Source: CAYONM01 sp964405325 (GTDB taxonomy: Bacteria > Planctomycetota > UBA11346). Taken from it: a DNA stretch of 14,279 nt. The translations under genes were made by a program, and so were the position numbers. This document shows, piece after piece, positions 1-8,003 of the stretch. Where the stretch lies: positions 1-14,279 of the forward strand of contig CAYONM010000084.1 in NCBI GenBank assembly GCA_964405325.1, written 5' to 3'. The first letter of the stretch is position 1. The number at the start of each line of letters is the position of its first letter. Under the pieces are notes generated by a model. It was given only the letters and a program-made list of their open reading frames with translations, did not search any database and was not told the DNA's origin.

Positions 1-55
1 AAGCTGAGCCCGCAAAAACAACTTTTTCCTCTCGAAGTTTTTGCGAGCTCAGCTT
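1..55. repeat. 19-bp inverted repeat / hairpin at window edge
   Basis: Positions 1-19 pair with 37-55, with one non-Watson-Crick position (c10 opposite t46) and a 17-nt loop at 20-36. Each arm has a GC-rich outer half and an A- or T-rich inner half (caaaaac / gtttttg). It lies downstream of the leftward beta-helix gene, which stops at 141, so it may end that transcript or serve a gene beyond the left edge. No T-run follows on the plus strand; the minus-strand continuation is outside the window. It may also be the end of a mobile or repeated element, since the repeat begins exactly at base 1 and could extend further. Positions 56-140 hold nothing I can identify. Confidence 0.6.
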
Positions 56-140
56 CTACTAAAATACTGGGATTTTCGGCATGAGGGTGGGCTCGGGTAG
101 CATGCTTGGTTACTCGCGTGTTCTTGGCTACCTGCTGGTA

Positions 141-2489
141 TCAGCTGTCACCATCGCCGACTGGCGCTATTTCGGCATCTTCATCCTGTCCGATGGCCAG
201 GATCTGCTGCTGGTTGAAGATGTCGCTCATTGCGCGATCTGATGGCATCTGGCTTTCCCAGCGGAAGCCATCGATCACCTGCATGGAAAGCGTCCGTATG
301 GCTCGGTGACCGGCGAACCAGGGTGGGGTGTTGGCTTCGAAGGCGCCGATATCGGGCTGGTCGCCTTGGATGGTGCCCATGGGGACGGGGACGTTCCAGC
401 CATCGCGATTAAATATTTCATAAACCGTGCCGCCTTCGATCAACAGACTGGAGTCGGTGCTGGGCATAAAGCCCTGGGGCCGGTCGCTGCCGCTCAGCAG
501 CTTGGGATCGGTGTCGCTGCCATCGATGCCGTCCCACCACAGGTTATGGTCGACCAGTCGATTTTTGCTTGGGTCATTATCGAAATCAATGAAGCGGAAG
601 CGTGGCGAGTTGTTGCTGCACCAGGCCAGGTTGCCACGGACCACGGTGCCAGCCTGACTGGCACCGCTATTGGTGACAATCGCAAAGGGGCCGTAGCCCG
701 GCAGGGGGTCGCTGAAGCCGCGGACGGAAATGGTGTTATGCAGAATCAGGAAATTGGCATTGCCGTCCTTGTTGTTTTGATTTTGGATGTGAATGCCCCA
801 TTCGGTATCGACAATCAGGTTGTGATCAATGATCAGGTTGCTGCCATAATCCGGATAGACGCCCGAGGTGGTGAAGGCGCCGATGCCAGGTATGTTGTCG
901 ACATTGGGCCAGGCGTCGTGGAAGACATTGTGGTCGATACGGACAAAGCGGTGATCCGGGCCGGAATAGGTGCCGCCGACATCCCAGTCTTGCATGCCCC
1001 AGCCGCTGACATCGTTGTGATGCACGCGCGCCGGGCTCTGTGGGTCTTCTGGATCACTGCGGTAGTAGTTCAGGTTCAGTGCGCTGCGGCCGGTGCGACT
1101 TACGGTGTTGTAGGCGATCAGCATATCGGAGGAGCCGCGGGCAATGTGGCCGCAGTCGATGGCGGCACAGCCGACGGCGGCGTAGTTGGTGTCTTCCACC
1201 ACATTACTGATCGCACGATGATTGCGCCCGAACAAGCTGATGCCGTTACCAGCGCTGTAACGGATGTGGCAGTTTTTGATCAGGTGGAAGCGACCGGAGA
1301 GCACCACCCCTGATGACATGCCCCATTGGTTGGCAAAGTGCCCAGAGACATCGGTGAAGTGGGTTGGATAATCGATGCGCAGATTCAGCAGGGTCATGTG
1401 TCGGCTGGGAGCATCTTTGTAGGCATCGATCTGGTGATAGGGGTCCTTGGGGAGTTTCCAGGAGGGGTTTCGCCATGGGTAGCGAACGCCGCCGTCGGCG
1501 GTAAATCCGATATTGTCGCCGCCAACCGTACGATCGGTGGTGATGCTACAGGCGATCAGGCGGAAGCCCTCAATCTGGATGTACGAGCGATCGGAGCAGT
1601 CGAAGCCGTACAGACGCTTCTTGGCCGAGACCCGGCCGACTGGGTTGCTGTCATCGGGGCTGCGCAGGATCAATTCGCCAGCTGATTTGTCGTGATACCA
1701 TTCGCCTGGGGTGTCCAGCAAGTCGGGATGATTAAAGATGATATAGCGGCTGTGTTTGTGATAGCGATCGGCATTGAAAGTCTGCTCGCCAGCGGTACTG
1801 CGGGTGCGTATGGTGAATTGGTCGCCATCAACCTTGCTGATAAAACCACTGGTGATCCAGCTCCAGCCGCCGTTGTTGGGCTGCAACATGATTTCGGAGC
1901 CCACCACGCTGGTGCCCAGCTTGAAGTCCGCGTCCTGCATGACCGACTCGGTCCAGTTGTCTGCGTTGCGGGTGCGGGAGATGAAGGCATCGCACACGGC
2001 TTTGGTCGGTAGGCTGGGGTCGTAGTCGGCATCGTTGGGCCAACGCGCCACCGGTAGCATGTCATGGTTCCAGAAGATCTGGTCAGCCTGGTTCTGGACC
2101 GTGGCATCATACAGGTTGCTGCCATCGCCGGGAGTGGCTTGGGAGAAGAAGTCGGCCGGCATGCTGGCAACCCAGTTGCCGTTTCGTTTGGTCCAGCTGC
2201 TGATCGGCTCGCGTCCATCGATGATCACCTCGCCCTGGGCAACATAGCGGATGGGCTCAGCGGCGGTTCCGCTGGCAGCCGGCCGCACCGATTCGCGGTA
2301 GGTACCCGCCGTCACATACACCGTGTCCCCGGCGGTTGCCTGGTTGGCAGCGGCCTGGATGCTGGCAAAAGGGGCTTGGGCGCTGCCTGCTTGGCCATCT
2401 TGACCCCTTGGCGGTGGCGCCACATACCAGTCCATGGCCGGCAGTGGTGCGAGCAGGGTCAGCAGGGTGAGGGCGAGGATAGGTCGCAT
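141..2489 (-). CDS. Secreted right-handed parallel beta-helix protein
   Basis: A 782-aa exported protein, probably acting on or binding polysaccharide. I start it at the ATG ending at 2489: it gives a hydrophobic signal peptide (MRPILALTLLTLLAPLPA) and has GGAG 7 nt upstream. An ATG at 2552 is in frame but lacks a Shine-Dalgarno and would bury the signal. After the signal comes the opening typical of secreted beta-helix (DUF1565/pectate-lyase-like) proteins: 'WYVAP', 'PFASIQAAANQATAGDTVYV' and 'GTYRES'. A region with 'PVARWPN' follows, then a long stretch of beta-helix rungs rich in 'I..N.I', 'HNDVSG', 'IDHNVFHDAW', 'IIDHNLIVDTEWGIHI' and 'LILHNTI'. The helix closes with 'QPDIGAFE', a common end of such proteins, but about 60 more residues follow. 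Substrate and catalytic residues cannot be assigned; polysaccharide lyase, glycosidase or non-catalytic binder are all possible. The fold is confident, the activity is not. Confidence 0.85.
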   Translation of the reverse strand: MRPILALTLLTLLAPLPAMDWYVAPPPRGQDGQAGSAQAPFASIQAAANQATAGDTVYVTAGTYRESVRPAASGTAAEPIRYVAQGEVIIDGREPISSWTKRNGNWVASMPADFFSQATPGDGSNLYDATVQNQADQIFWNHDMLPVARWPNDADYDPSLPTKAVCDAFISRTRNADNWTESVMQDADFKLGTSVVGSEIMLQPNNGGWSWITSGFISKVDGDQFTIRTRSTAGEQTFNADRYHKHSRYIIFNHPDLLDTPGEWYHDKSAGELILRSPDDSNPVGRVSAKKRLYGFDCSDRSYIQIEGFRLIACSITTDRTVGGDNIGFTADGGVRYPWRNPSWKLPKDPYHQIDAYKDAPSRHMTLLNLRIDYPTHFTDVSGHFANQWGMSSGVVLSGRFHLIKNCHIRYSAGNGISLFGRNHRAISNVVEDTNYAAVGCAAIDCGHIARGSSDMLIAYNTVSRTGRSALNLNYYRSDPEDPQSPARVHHNDVSGWGMQDWDVGGTYSGPDHRFVRIDHNVFHDAWPNVDNIPGIGAFTTSGVYPDYGSNLIIDHNLIVDTEWGIHIQNQNNKDGNANFLILHNTISVRGFSDPLPGYGPFAIVTNSGASQAGTVVRGNLAWCSNNSPRFRFIDFDNDPSKNRLVDHNLWWDGIDGSDTDPKLLSGSDRPQGFMPSTDSSLLIEGGTVYEIFNRDGWNVPVPMGTIQGDQPDIGAFEANTPPWFAGHRAIRTLSMQVIDGFRWESQMPSDRAMSDIFNQQQILAIGQDEDAEIAPVGDGDS

Positions 2490-2496
2490 GCGAGAT

Positions 2497-2500
2497 CTCC
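2497..2500 (-). promoter_or_regulatory. Ribosome binding site fixing the beta-helix protein start
   Basis: On the minus strand GGAG lies 7 nt before the ATG ending at 2489. A second, stronger AGGAGG (complement of 2514-2519) lies about 25 nt upstream, too far to serve this ATG. The site supports the internal Met over the longer frame that opens at 2552. Confidence 0.6.
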
Positions 2501-2585
2501 ACTGGACAGAGTGCCTCCTATTTGGCGTGGTAAAACCGACGACATGACTCATAAAGGCGGTTAGTATGATACAGAAGGCCTCGGC

Positions 2586-2723
2586 CTAGCCCTGCCGGAA
2601 CTGCCGGCGCCAGTCGCGAGGATTCAGGCCGGTGTGTTGCTTGAAGGCCTTGCTGAAGGCGAAAGCGTCGCTGTAGCCCAGTTCTTCGGCAATATCGGCG
2701 ATGCGGCGAGTGCCGTCGGCCAC
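2586..2723 (-). pseudogene. AraC-family regulator, C-terminal fragment
   Basis: About 45 residues match the last part of an AraC/XylS DNA-binding domain: 'RRIADIAEELGYSDAFAFSK' followed by 'AFKQHTGLNPRDWRR' and a TAG stop. This is the second helix-turn-helix and the terminal 'hTGLnPrdwRR' signature. A complete family member is around 250-300 aa. Here the upstream frame has no recognisable first helix-turn-helix or sensor domain and soon runs into the 3' end of the kinase-like gene on the same strand. No plausible start with a ribosome binding site precedes it. I read it as the 3' stump of a regulator whose 5' part was deleted. It lies just upstream of the beta-helix gene, where a sugar-responsive AraC regulator would be expected. 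The flanking bases 2490-2585 and 2724-2865 hold no other gene that I can support. Confidence 0.7.
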
Positions 2724-2865
2724 ATCTCGCTGATCGCAGTGCCGAGAGTCATCGCGCCCTGACTCCCGCCGATCTGCCCAAGAATGGCCTTGGCAGCAAG
2801 AAAAATAAGCTCGGTCGGTTTTCCGTTTGATATGCTGGATGTGCTTTGACTTTTCAATGAAATAT

Positions 2866-5800
2866 TCAGGGCTCGGCGGAAATGACCAGCAGCCGCCAGG
2901 CGAGAAAATCACGCTCCACCGATTCCCAGGGCAATAATGCTGCTTCGCAGTCCCGATAGCATTGTTTGGCGCCTGGCAGGTCGCCCTTGAATTCAGCGAG
3001 CAAACCGGGCAGCAGGGGATGCCGATCGATATCTGCCGTCGCATCGTCACCGGCAAGCAGGGCATCGATCTGGTCGGCCCAGCGCTGCCAGTAGCGCGGC
3101 GGTGTGGTCGGATAACGCTGGCGTTGGTGACGGATCAGATCGCGAGACTGGGTCGGATCGTCAGCAGCAGCCAGTAGGGGCGCGAACAGCAGCCAGGCGG
3201 GCAGTTCCTCGCGAGAGATGCTGGTCGGCGGGGTCGCCATGATTGTTGTGGCGATGTTGGTGGCGTCGGTTCGGCGGCCATCCAGGGCCGCCTGCAGGGC
3301 CGTGCCCAGTTGGGCCTTGGCCAGCAGATCGGGCCGGACGCTCTGATCGATCAGATCTTGATAACGCTGCTGCAGCAGCAGACCACGACTTTCACTGATG
3401 GCATCAGCATTGTCGTAATACAGATCGAAATTGTCGCGCGTCAAGGCCAGGGGGAGCAACAGGCGTGGTTCCACTTGGCGAGGGTCGACATGGTCGGCTC
3501 TGCCGTCGAGCAGTTGTTGCAGAGCCGGGATCGCGCGGGAATCGGGAACCGCCTGCATGCCTTGCGTCAACAGTCTTCGGGCGTGCGCGATCTGCTGTTC
3601 GTCCCGGCGCCAGATGGCCAGCGTGGTCTGTTCGAGGGCGTCCAATACCAGGTCGGCGCTGTCGATCGCTTGGGGCAGATAATCGCCATTTTTCAGTAGC
3701 GCATCGACCAGCTCGGCTTGCATGCTGCCGAGTTGTTCGCGCAGGGTGGTCGGCTCGAAGAGCCGCAGCAATTCCCGGCCGGCGACGGCCAGGGACTGAC
3801 CTTCGTTTGCCGGGACGGGCTCATCGAGCAGGTCGAGCTGTGCCCGCCAGGTCAATTGTTCGTCGATGATGGCCAGGGCCTGCTGACGGATGTGCTGGGG
3901 ATCGTCCGACCAGGCCAGGCGCTTGGCTTCTGCCAGCTGTGTCTGGTTCAATAGACTCAGCGCCTGGCGACGCCAGGCCCGGGACCAGCTACTGGCTGGG
4001 ATGCTGTTGGCGGTGGCCAGAGCCTCGGGGCGTGACGCTAGGGCGAGTTGGCAGCGGATCGCCATCAGGCGGGCGCGGTGCGAGAGGGCGCCGGAGCCCT
4101 GGCGGGCGATGTCGAGCAGATCCGGCAGGGCGGCTTTCGGTTCGCCATGCATCAGTCGCAAGCGGGCAGCGTGAAAGGCGGCCAGGCGACCGCTGTCGCT
4201 GTCACCGAGATCCCGGGCCTGGAACTGGTATTCCCGCTGCGCGTCGGCCAGTGCCCCGGCCTGCTCCAGGCTGGCGGCGGCCACCAGCGGCGTGGTGCGT
4301 TCCGGCGTGCCACGACGTTCGATTACCACGTTGTCGATGATCAAATCGCTGGAGGAGAACTCGAAGCCGAGTTGACGATGCGCTGGACCGCGCAGGGGGA
4401 AGGGGTCCTGATAATCGAGGACGGTGCGCCCGTTCAAACGCAGACGCAGGCGATCATCATCAAGGACAATTTGACAATGGTATTGACGGTGGGCCTGGAT
4501 GGCTTGGTCCAGGACAACAGTATGGACCGTCAAGAGGCCCTGCTGGTCACCCGGTCGGGTCAGGCTGATGCGTCGCGGCTCATTATTGCCGGCCACGTGC
4601 AGGCAGTAGCCGGTACTGCGGTTTTCGCCGGCCAAAAAGACGTTGAGATCGCGACCGGTGTCGGCGGTAACGTCCCAGCTCAAACGGACTCGATTGCCGA
4701 TGTGCTGCTTCCAGATCAGATTGTAGCAACCGAAATGGATGGCTTCGGTATCCAGAATCAGCTGGTCATCGACGAGTCGGATCCGGTCATCCTGGTTGTC
4801 GATGGTGAATTGTCGGTCCGCTGCCCAACCGGGCAGGAAGACCAATGACCAATCGTCGCGCAATTCCGCGGCGGTGAAGGGACCCGAGCGGACCAGTTGC
4901 CAGCCGGCGATTTCCTGCAGATAATGCCGCAGGCTCAGGGCCACCAGGCTGACCAAGGCCAGTATGACCATCAGGGCCAACTGCATGGCGCGGCGATGAC
5001 GATGCAGCCAGCGGCCGGCGCGGCGCCACCAGGGTTCGCGGTAGACCGTGGGTGCTTCGCCTGCCAACCAGGCGGCCAGATCATCGGCCAGGGCCCGGAT
5101 GCTTTGATAGCGCTGCTTTGGATCGAGGGCGGTGGCTCGGTGGTTGATGGCCGCCAGTGCTGGTGGCAGTCGTTTCTGGTCACGCAGCACTTGCCGTAGG
5201 ACCAAGCCGAGGCTGTAGATATCGCTGCGGCTATCGGCCTGGCCCTGCCATTGTTCCGGGGCGCTGAAACGTTTGGTGACCACGGCGGGTACCTCGCCCG
5301 CGGCGCGTTGTTCGGCGGTGGTGGCCGCACCCCAGTTGACCAGCACTGTTTCGCCATATTCCCCGATCAGGATGTTGCCTGGCGAAATGTCGTTATGGAC
5401 GATGCCGGCGGCGTGGGCATAGGCGAGGATGTCGCAGATCCGGCGCAGGCCCAGTACGCGTTCGCCAAGCGAATACAGTCCGCGATTCCAGCCTTGTTCG
5501 GTCGCCCGCTCGAGATGCACCGCCAGCGACGGACCTGGGGCCAGGGCCATCACCACCATCAGCAGCTGGTCGCCGAGGGGGAGGATATCGTAGACCGGCA
5601 GGATGCCGGGATGTTGGAACTCGGCCAACAGACGTGCTTTGCGCTCGAGCCGCTGCCACGCGGCCTGACGGCTGTCGCCCGGAGCCAGGCGCAGGCACTT
5701 CAGCGCCACATCGCGTTGGAGTTCCCGATCCCGTGCCCGGAACACCAACGCCTGGCCACCGGCGCCAAGCGCTTCCAGCACCTGGAAGCGTGGCGGCAAC

Positions 5801-5889
5801 TGTTGTTGGTCCAGCAACTGCTGTAGCTGCTCGGGCGGGAGCTTCCAGCTGTCGTCGTCGCCGGCCACGGCCTCGAAGGGGTCGTCCAT
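2866..5889 (-). CDS. Membrane Ser/Thr kinase-like receptor, possibly a pseudokinase
   Basis: A 1007-aa protein, from the ATG ending at 5889 (MDDPFEAV); an in-frame ATG at 5979 would start inside the leuB terminator. Residues about 35-275 form a bacterial Hanks-type kinase domain: glycine loop 'LGAGGQALVF' (41-50), lysine K64 in 'VALKCL', catalytic loop 'HNDISPGNIL' (165-174) with D167 and N172, 'SAPEQW' (209-214) and 'SDIYSLG' (222-228). The DFG position reads 'NWG' (185-187), so the metal-binding Asp is Asn; HRD Arg and the Lys two residues after the Asp are also replaced. One membrane helix follows (about 302-320). The outer part begins with a beta-sandwich resembling LamG/3-keto-disaccharide hydrolase-type domains (about 335-550) and continues as a helical, TPR-like region to the end. 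Likely topology is kinase inside, sensor outside. It is a single gene between the leuB terminator and the AraC remnant. The fold is secure; whether it phosphorylates is open. Confidence 0.88.
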   Translation of the reverse strand: MDDPFEAVAGDDDSWKLPPEQLQQLLDQQQLPPRFQVLEALGAGGQALVFRARDRELQRDVALKCLRLAPGDSRQAAWQRLERKARLLAEFQHPGILPVYDILPLGDQLLMVVMALAPGPSLAVHLERATEQGWNRGLYSLGERVLGLRRICDILAYAHAAGIVHNDISPGNILIGEYGETVLVNWGAATTAEQRAAGEVPAVVTKRFSAPEQWQGQADSRSDIYSLGLVLRQVLRDQKRLPPALAAINHRATALDPKQRYQSIRALADDLAAWLAGEAPTVYREPWWRRAGRWLHRHRRAMQLALMVILALVSLVALSLRHYLQEIAGWQLVRSGPFTAAELRDDWSLVFLPGWAADRQFTIDNQDDRIRLVDDQLILDTEAIHFGCYNLIWKQHIGNRVRLSWDVTADTGRDLNVFLAGENRSTGYCLHVAGNNEPRRISLTRPGDQQGLLTVHTVVLDQAIQAHRQYHCQIVLDDDRLRLRLNGRTVLDYQDPFPLRGPAHRQLGFEFSSSDLIIDNVVIERRGTPERTTPLVAAASLEQAGALADAQREYQFQARDLGDSDSGRLAAFHAARLRLMHGEPKAALPDLLDIARQGSGALSHRARLMAIRCQLALASRPEALATANSIPASSWSRAWRRQALSLLNQTQLAEAKRLAWSDDPQHIRQQALAIIDEQLTWRAQLDLLDEPVPANEGQSLAVAGRELLRLFEPTTLREQLGSMQAELVDALLKNGDYLPQAIDSADLVLDALEQTTLAIWRRDEQQIAHARRLLTQGMQAVPDSRAIPALQQLLDGRADHVDPRQVEPRLLLPLALTRDNFDLYYDNADAISESRGLLLQQRYQDLIDQSVRPDLLAKAQLGTALQAALDGRRTDATNIATTIMATPPTSISREELPAWLLFAPLLAAADDPTQSRDLIRHQRQRYPTTPPRYWQRWADQIDALLAGDDATADIDRHPLLPGLLAEFKGDLPGAKQCYRDCEAALLPWESVERDFLAWRLLVISAEP

Positions 5890-5944
5890 GATGGTCCAGG
5901 CTACGAGCTGGGTCTGGCGGTAAAACCAGATGCACAATCTCGGC

Positions 5945-5983
5945 AAAAAAAGCGATGACGTTGCCTGTGGCAGCGTCATCGCT
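5945..5983 (-). terminator. Rho-independent terminator of leuB
   Basis: On the minus strand a perfect 10-bp stem (5974-5983 with 5951-5960), with an inner tgcc/ggca extension and short loop, is followed at once by seven T residues (complement of the A run at 5945-5951; the last A is also the base of the stem). It starts 24 nt after the leuB stop codon and ends before the kinase-like gene begins, so leuB and the kinase-like gene are probably separate transcripts. Confidence 0.9.
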
Positions 5984-6006
5984 GGAGGGGGCCACCAAGG
6001 TCTGGG

Positions 6007-7077
<1,071 letters not shown>

Positions 7078-7210
7078 GGACAGCTCCTGGGGCGAAGGGT
7101 CCTATGGGCCTCGGGAGTGTGAGCAAGCAGCGGGGTGGTGCGCCAAGCGGGTGCCAGCGGAACCATCCGGGTGCATGGCATCGCATGGCGCTCTGTTTCG
7201 CCGAGGGGCA

Positions 7211-7232
7211 GGCCTCTCGATCTCCAGAGGCC
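7211..7232. repeat. Small intergenic hairpin, weak terminator candidate
   Basis: A perfect 7-bp stem (ggcctct / agaggcc) with an 8-nt loop sits 50 nt beyond the stop of the thioredoxin-like gene, in the 204-bp gap before leuB. No T-run follows on either strand, so it is a poor rho-independent terminator; it may be a leader structure on a thioredoxin-leuB read-through transcript or chance. Confidence 0.35.
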
Positions 7233-7281
7233 CACGCCAGACCATACTGTTGGGAGCAAAGTGGTCCGGCGACTGCTGCTG

Positions 7282-7782
7282 CTACTGCGCCATCGCTTCC
7301 AGGTCCTGCAGCGGCTTGGCTGGACCCTGATATTGGCCGTTGTCGTCGTAGCTGTGCGCGATCACCACTCCCTGCTTGTTGAACACCACCACGCAGGGAA
7401 TGCCTTTACCGGCGTATTGGCTCAGGTGCTGGCCCGTCTTGCTGCCTTTCCAGATGCCACCCCAGGGCATGTTGCCCCAGGCCAGATATTCCTGCATTTT
7501 GTCGACGTTCTTGTCAGACGAGACCAGCAAGACCTCGGCGCCGAGTTGCTTGGCCTTGTCCTGGTACCATTCGACGAATTTTGGCGTAAACGTGCGGCAG
7601 GGTGGGCACCAGTGGGCACTGAAATACAGGATGCGATAGTCGGCTTGCTGCCAGGCCGCGGCGTCGAAGCGCTTGCCTTTGGCGTCGAGCACGTCGCCGG
7701 ACAGGATCTTGGGCTGCGCAGCGGCGAGTGCATCTGGACAGGTCAGGCCTATGGTCAGCAGCATGAGCACGAGGTATTTCAT
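7282..7782 (-). CDS. Exported thioredoxin-fold protein, nucleoredoxin/tryparedoxin-like
   Basis: A 166-aa thiol-disulfide oxidoreductase. The N-terminus 'MKYLVLMLLTIGLTCPDALA' is a signal peptide, with cleavage plausible near residue 20-22, so it should act in the periplasm. The active site is 'FSAHWCPPCRTFTPKFVEWY' with C59 and C62 as redox cysteines; WCPPC followed by 'FTP' is the nucleoredoxin/tryparedoxin form of the motif. 'LLVSSDKNVDKMQEYL' is the matching second strand and helix, and 'GIPCVVVF' carries the cis-proline (P129). An extra C130 follows it. The C-terminus 'DDNGQYQGP' is unusual but short. The ATG ending at 7782 has GGAG 5 nt upstream. No partner gene sits beside it: the hairpin region separates it from the ferrochelatase gene. 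Role in cytochrome c maturation or general disulfide reduction cannot be decided. Confidence 0.9.
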   Translation of the reverse strand: MKYLVLMLLTIGLTCPDALAAAQPKILSGDVLDAKGKRFDAAAWQQADYRILYFSAHWCPPCRTFTPKFVEWYQDKAKQLGAEVLLVSSDKNVDKMQEYLAWGNMPWGGIWKGSKTGQHLSQYAGKGIPCVVVFNKQGVVIAHSYDDNGQYQGPAKPLQDLEAMAQ

Positions 7783-7934
7783 GATTGCTCCAGTGGCCTG
7801 GGTTGATCAGGGGGCAGGCCGCCTGCCATTATCAGCTGCCTGGTATGTGGTTCAAGCAGTCGCCAGCCCGGATCCCGCATGAGACATCTGCTGCAAATCC
7901 GTATCGCACTGCCATTACAGCACTTCACTCGGTC

Positions 7935-7973
7935 GGCGGATCCTCACGTAGCGCAGCTACGCTCCGGTCCGCC
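7935..7973. repeat. Strong intergenic palindrome (REP-like or terminator)
   Basis: An apical 6-bp stem (cgtagc 7947-7952 / gctacg 7956-7961, 3-nt loop) is followed by a 4x4 internal bulge and then an 8-bp stem (ggcggatc 7935-7942 / ggtccgcc 7966-7973, one G-U pair). Weaker matches continue outward: cttc 7923-7926 with gaag 7982-7985 and cag 7918-7920 with ctg 7988-7990. It lies 31 nt beyond the ferrochelatase stop at 8004, between that gene and the thioredoxin-like gene. No T-run follows. It could stabilise or end the ferrochelatase transcript, or be one copy of a repeated extragenic palindrome. Confidence 0.6.
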
Positions 7974-8003
7974 TCGCACGCGAAGCACTGTCCTGACAGC
8001 ACG

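Noticed and set aside
306..1313. Plus-strand open frame of 335 codons opposite the beta-helix gene
   Set aside because: Ala/Val/Gly-rich antisense shadow without signal, domain or ribosome binding site; the minus-strand frame has a signal peptide and clear beta-helix rungs.
4048..4848. Plus-strand open frame of 266 codons opposite the kinase-like gene
   Set aside because: Antisense shadow of the outer domain of the kinase-like receptor; no independent support.
7078..7281. Leucine leader peptide or attenuator upstream of leuB
   Set aside because: The short frame ending at 7074 has no leucine run, and the hairpin at 7211-7232 lacks a T-run and an alternative pairing that I can see.
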